This document shows positions 59,610-59,799 of a DNA stretch of 59,799 nucleotides, in pieces. Both the position numbers and the translations under genes were made by a program. The first letter of the stretch is position 1. Each line of letters starts with the position of its first letter. Below the pieces are notes generated by a model. It searched no databases. It was not told the DNA's origin and saw nothing but the letters and a program-made list of their open reading frames with translations. Source of the stretch: HGM04593 sp045613945 (GTDB taxonomy: Bacteria; Bacteroidota; Bacteroidia; Bacteroidales; Bacteroidaceae); assembly GCA_045613945.1 (NCBI GenBank), contig JAZLBZ010000021.1, positions 1 to 59,799 of the forward strand, read 5' to 3'.

Positions 59610-59799
59610 TCATTGTTTTTCAAGCCATTCTTGGAATTCCTCCGGTGTTACACAATTCTCAATTTTATACTCTCCGATACGTGTGCGTATGAGGTCGGTC
59701 AGGTATCCTCCGCTGTTGAGCGCTTCACCAATGTCGCGCGCAAGCGAACGTATATAAGTTCCCTTCCCACAAACACCACGTATTCCACTTTTGGGCAAC
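59610..59799 (-). CDS. truB: tRNA pseudouridine synthase B, C-terminal fragment (cut by window edge)
   Basis: The last 62 codons of truB, which makes pseudouridine 55 in tRNA. VCGKGTYIRSLARDIGEAL is the conserved TruB segment after the catalytic domain. The gene continues past the right edge of the window. Its stop overlaps the possible upstream queA start (ATGA at 59610-59613), so the tRNA modification genes truB and queA, plus folK, probably form one operon. Confidence 0.9.
   Translation of the reverse strand, partial: LPKSGIRGVCGKGTYIRSLARDIGEALNSGGYLTDLIRTRIGEYKIENCVTPEEFQEWLEKQ

Overview
The window reads as a chromosomal segment of a member of the phylum Bacteroidota, order Bacteroidales. 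The main reasons are a complete type IX secretion core cluster (porP-porK-porL-porM-porN), a DUF2723 membrane protein, a DUF2795 gene, a PorT-family barrel, and several promoters of the Bacteroidetes type (TTTG, about 19-21 bp, TAnnTTTG). Family and species cannot be fixed from the sequence. Nearly all genes are on the minus strand. I see no rRNA, tRNA, CRISPR array or intact transposase.

Layout, left to right. (1) 1-4867: a MoxR AAA+ ATPase and a VWA protein, flanked by two paralogous proteins of unknown function, the left one cut by the window edge. (2) 4917-16605: housekeeping and envelope genes (nadB, queG, a polysaccharide deacetylase, a DUF2723 protein, priA, a small lipoprotein, an MscS-family channel, a PorT-family barrel). 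(3) 16739-22626: the type IX secretion core, preceded at 22703-23941 by a PagL-like lipid A deacylase candidate. (4) 23979-41106: a run of eleven closely spaced genes encoding two TIR-like proteins, a membrane GTPase and a soluble GTPase that both carry zinc ribbons, a GTPase-associated large protein, a coiled-coil protein, a giant Hsp70/actin-fold ATPase with three SAP-like repeats, a tubulin/FtsZ-like protein, a VWA-like lipoprotein and two small membrane proteins. This is the best candidate for an undescribed system: cytoskeletal-type NTPases, signalling GTPases and TIR domains in one operon. (5) 41429-43840: two tandem copies of a DUF6973-like putative toxin gene, each overlapping a lipoprotein gene by exactly 26 nt. 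(6) 44226-54856: an AT-rich defence island holding a HEPN/DUF262 pair, then a controller protein, two DNA methyltransferases, a nuclease-helicase and an AlbA/ATPase protein, plus a probable mobilisation-gene remnant. (7) 54960-59799: core genes again (DUF2795, cob(I)alamin adenosyltransferase, a methyltransferase, metK, folK, queA, and the truB 3' end).

The island has an identifiable boundary. The last codons and stop of the DUF2795 gene (54960-54983) occur again as a perfect 24-bp copy at 42749-42772, and a diverged copy lies at about 44089-44108. Each copy is followed, in the minus direction, by a hairpin terminator about 45 bp away. This looks like integration, probably in tandem, into the 3' end of the DUF2795 gene. 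No integrase lies between the sites, so mobility would depend on a partner or has been lost.

Functional assignments rest on motif recognition and remembered family architecture; no database search was run. Assignments are firm for the metabolic and type IX secretion genes, moderate for the restriction and HEPN/DUF262 modules, and tentative for the TIR/GTPase/actin/tubulin operon and the toxin-immunity pairs.
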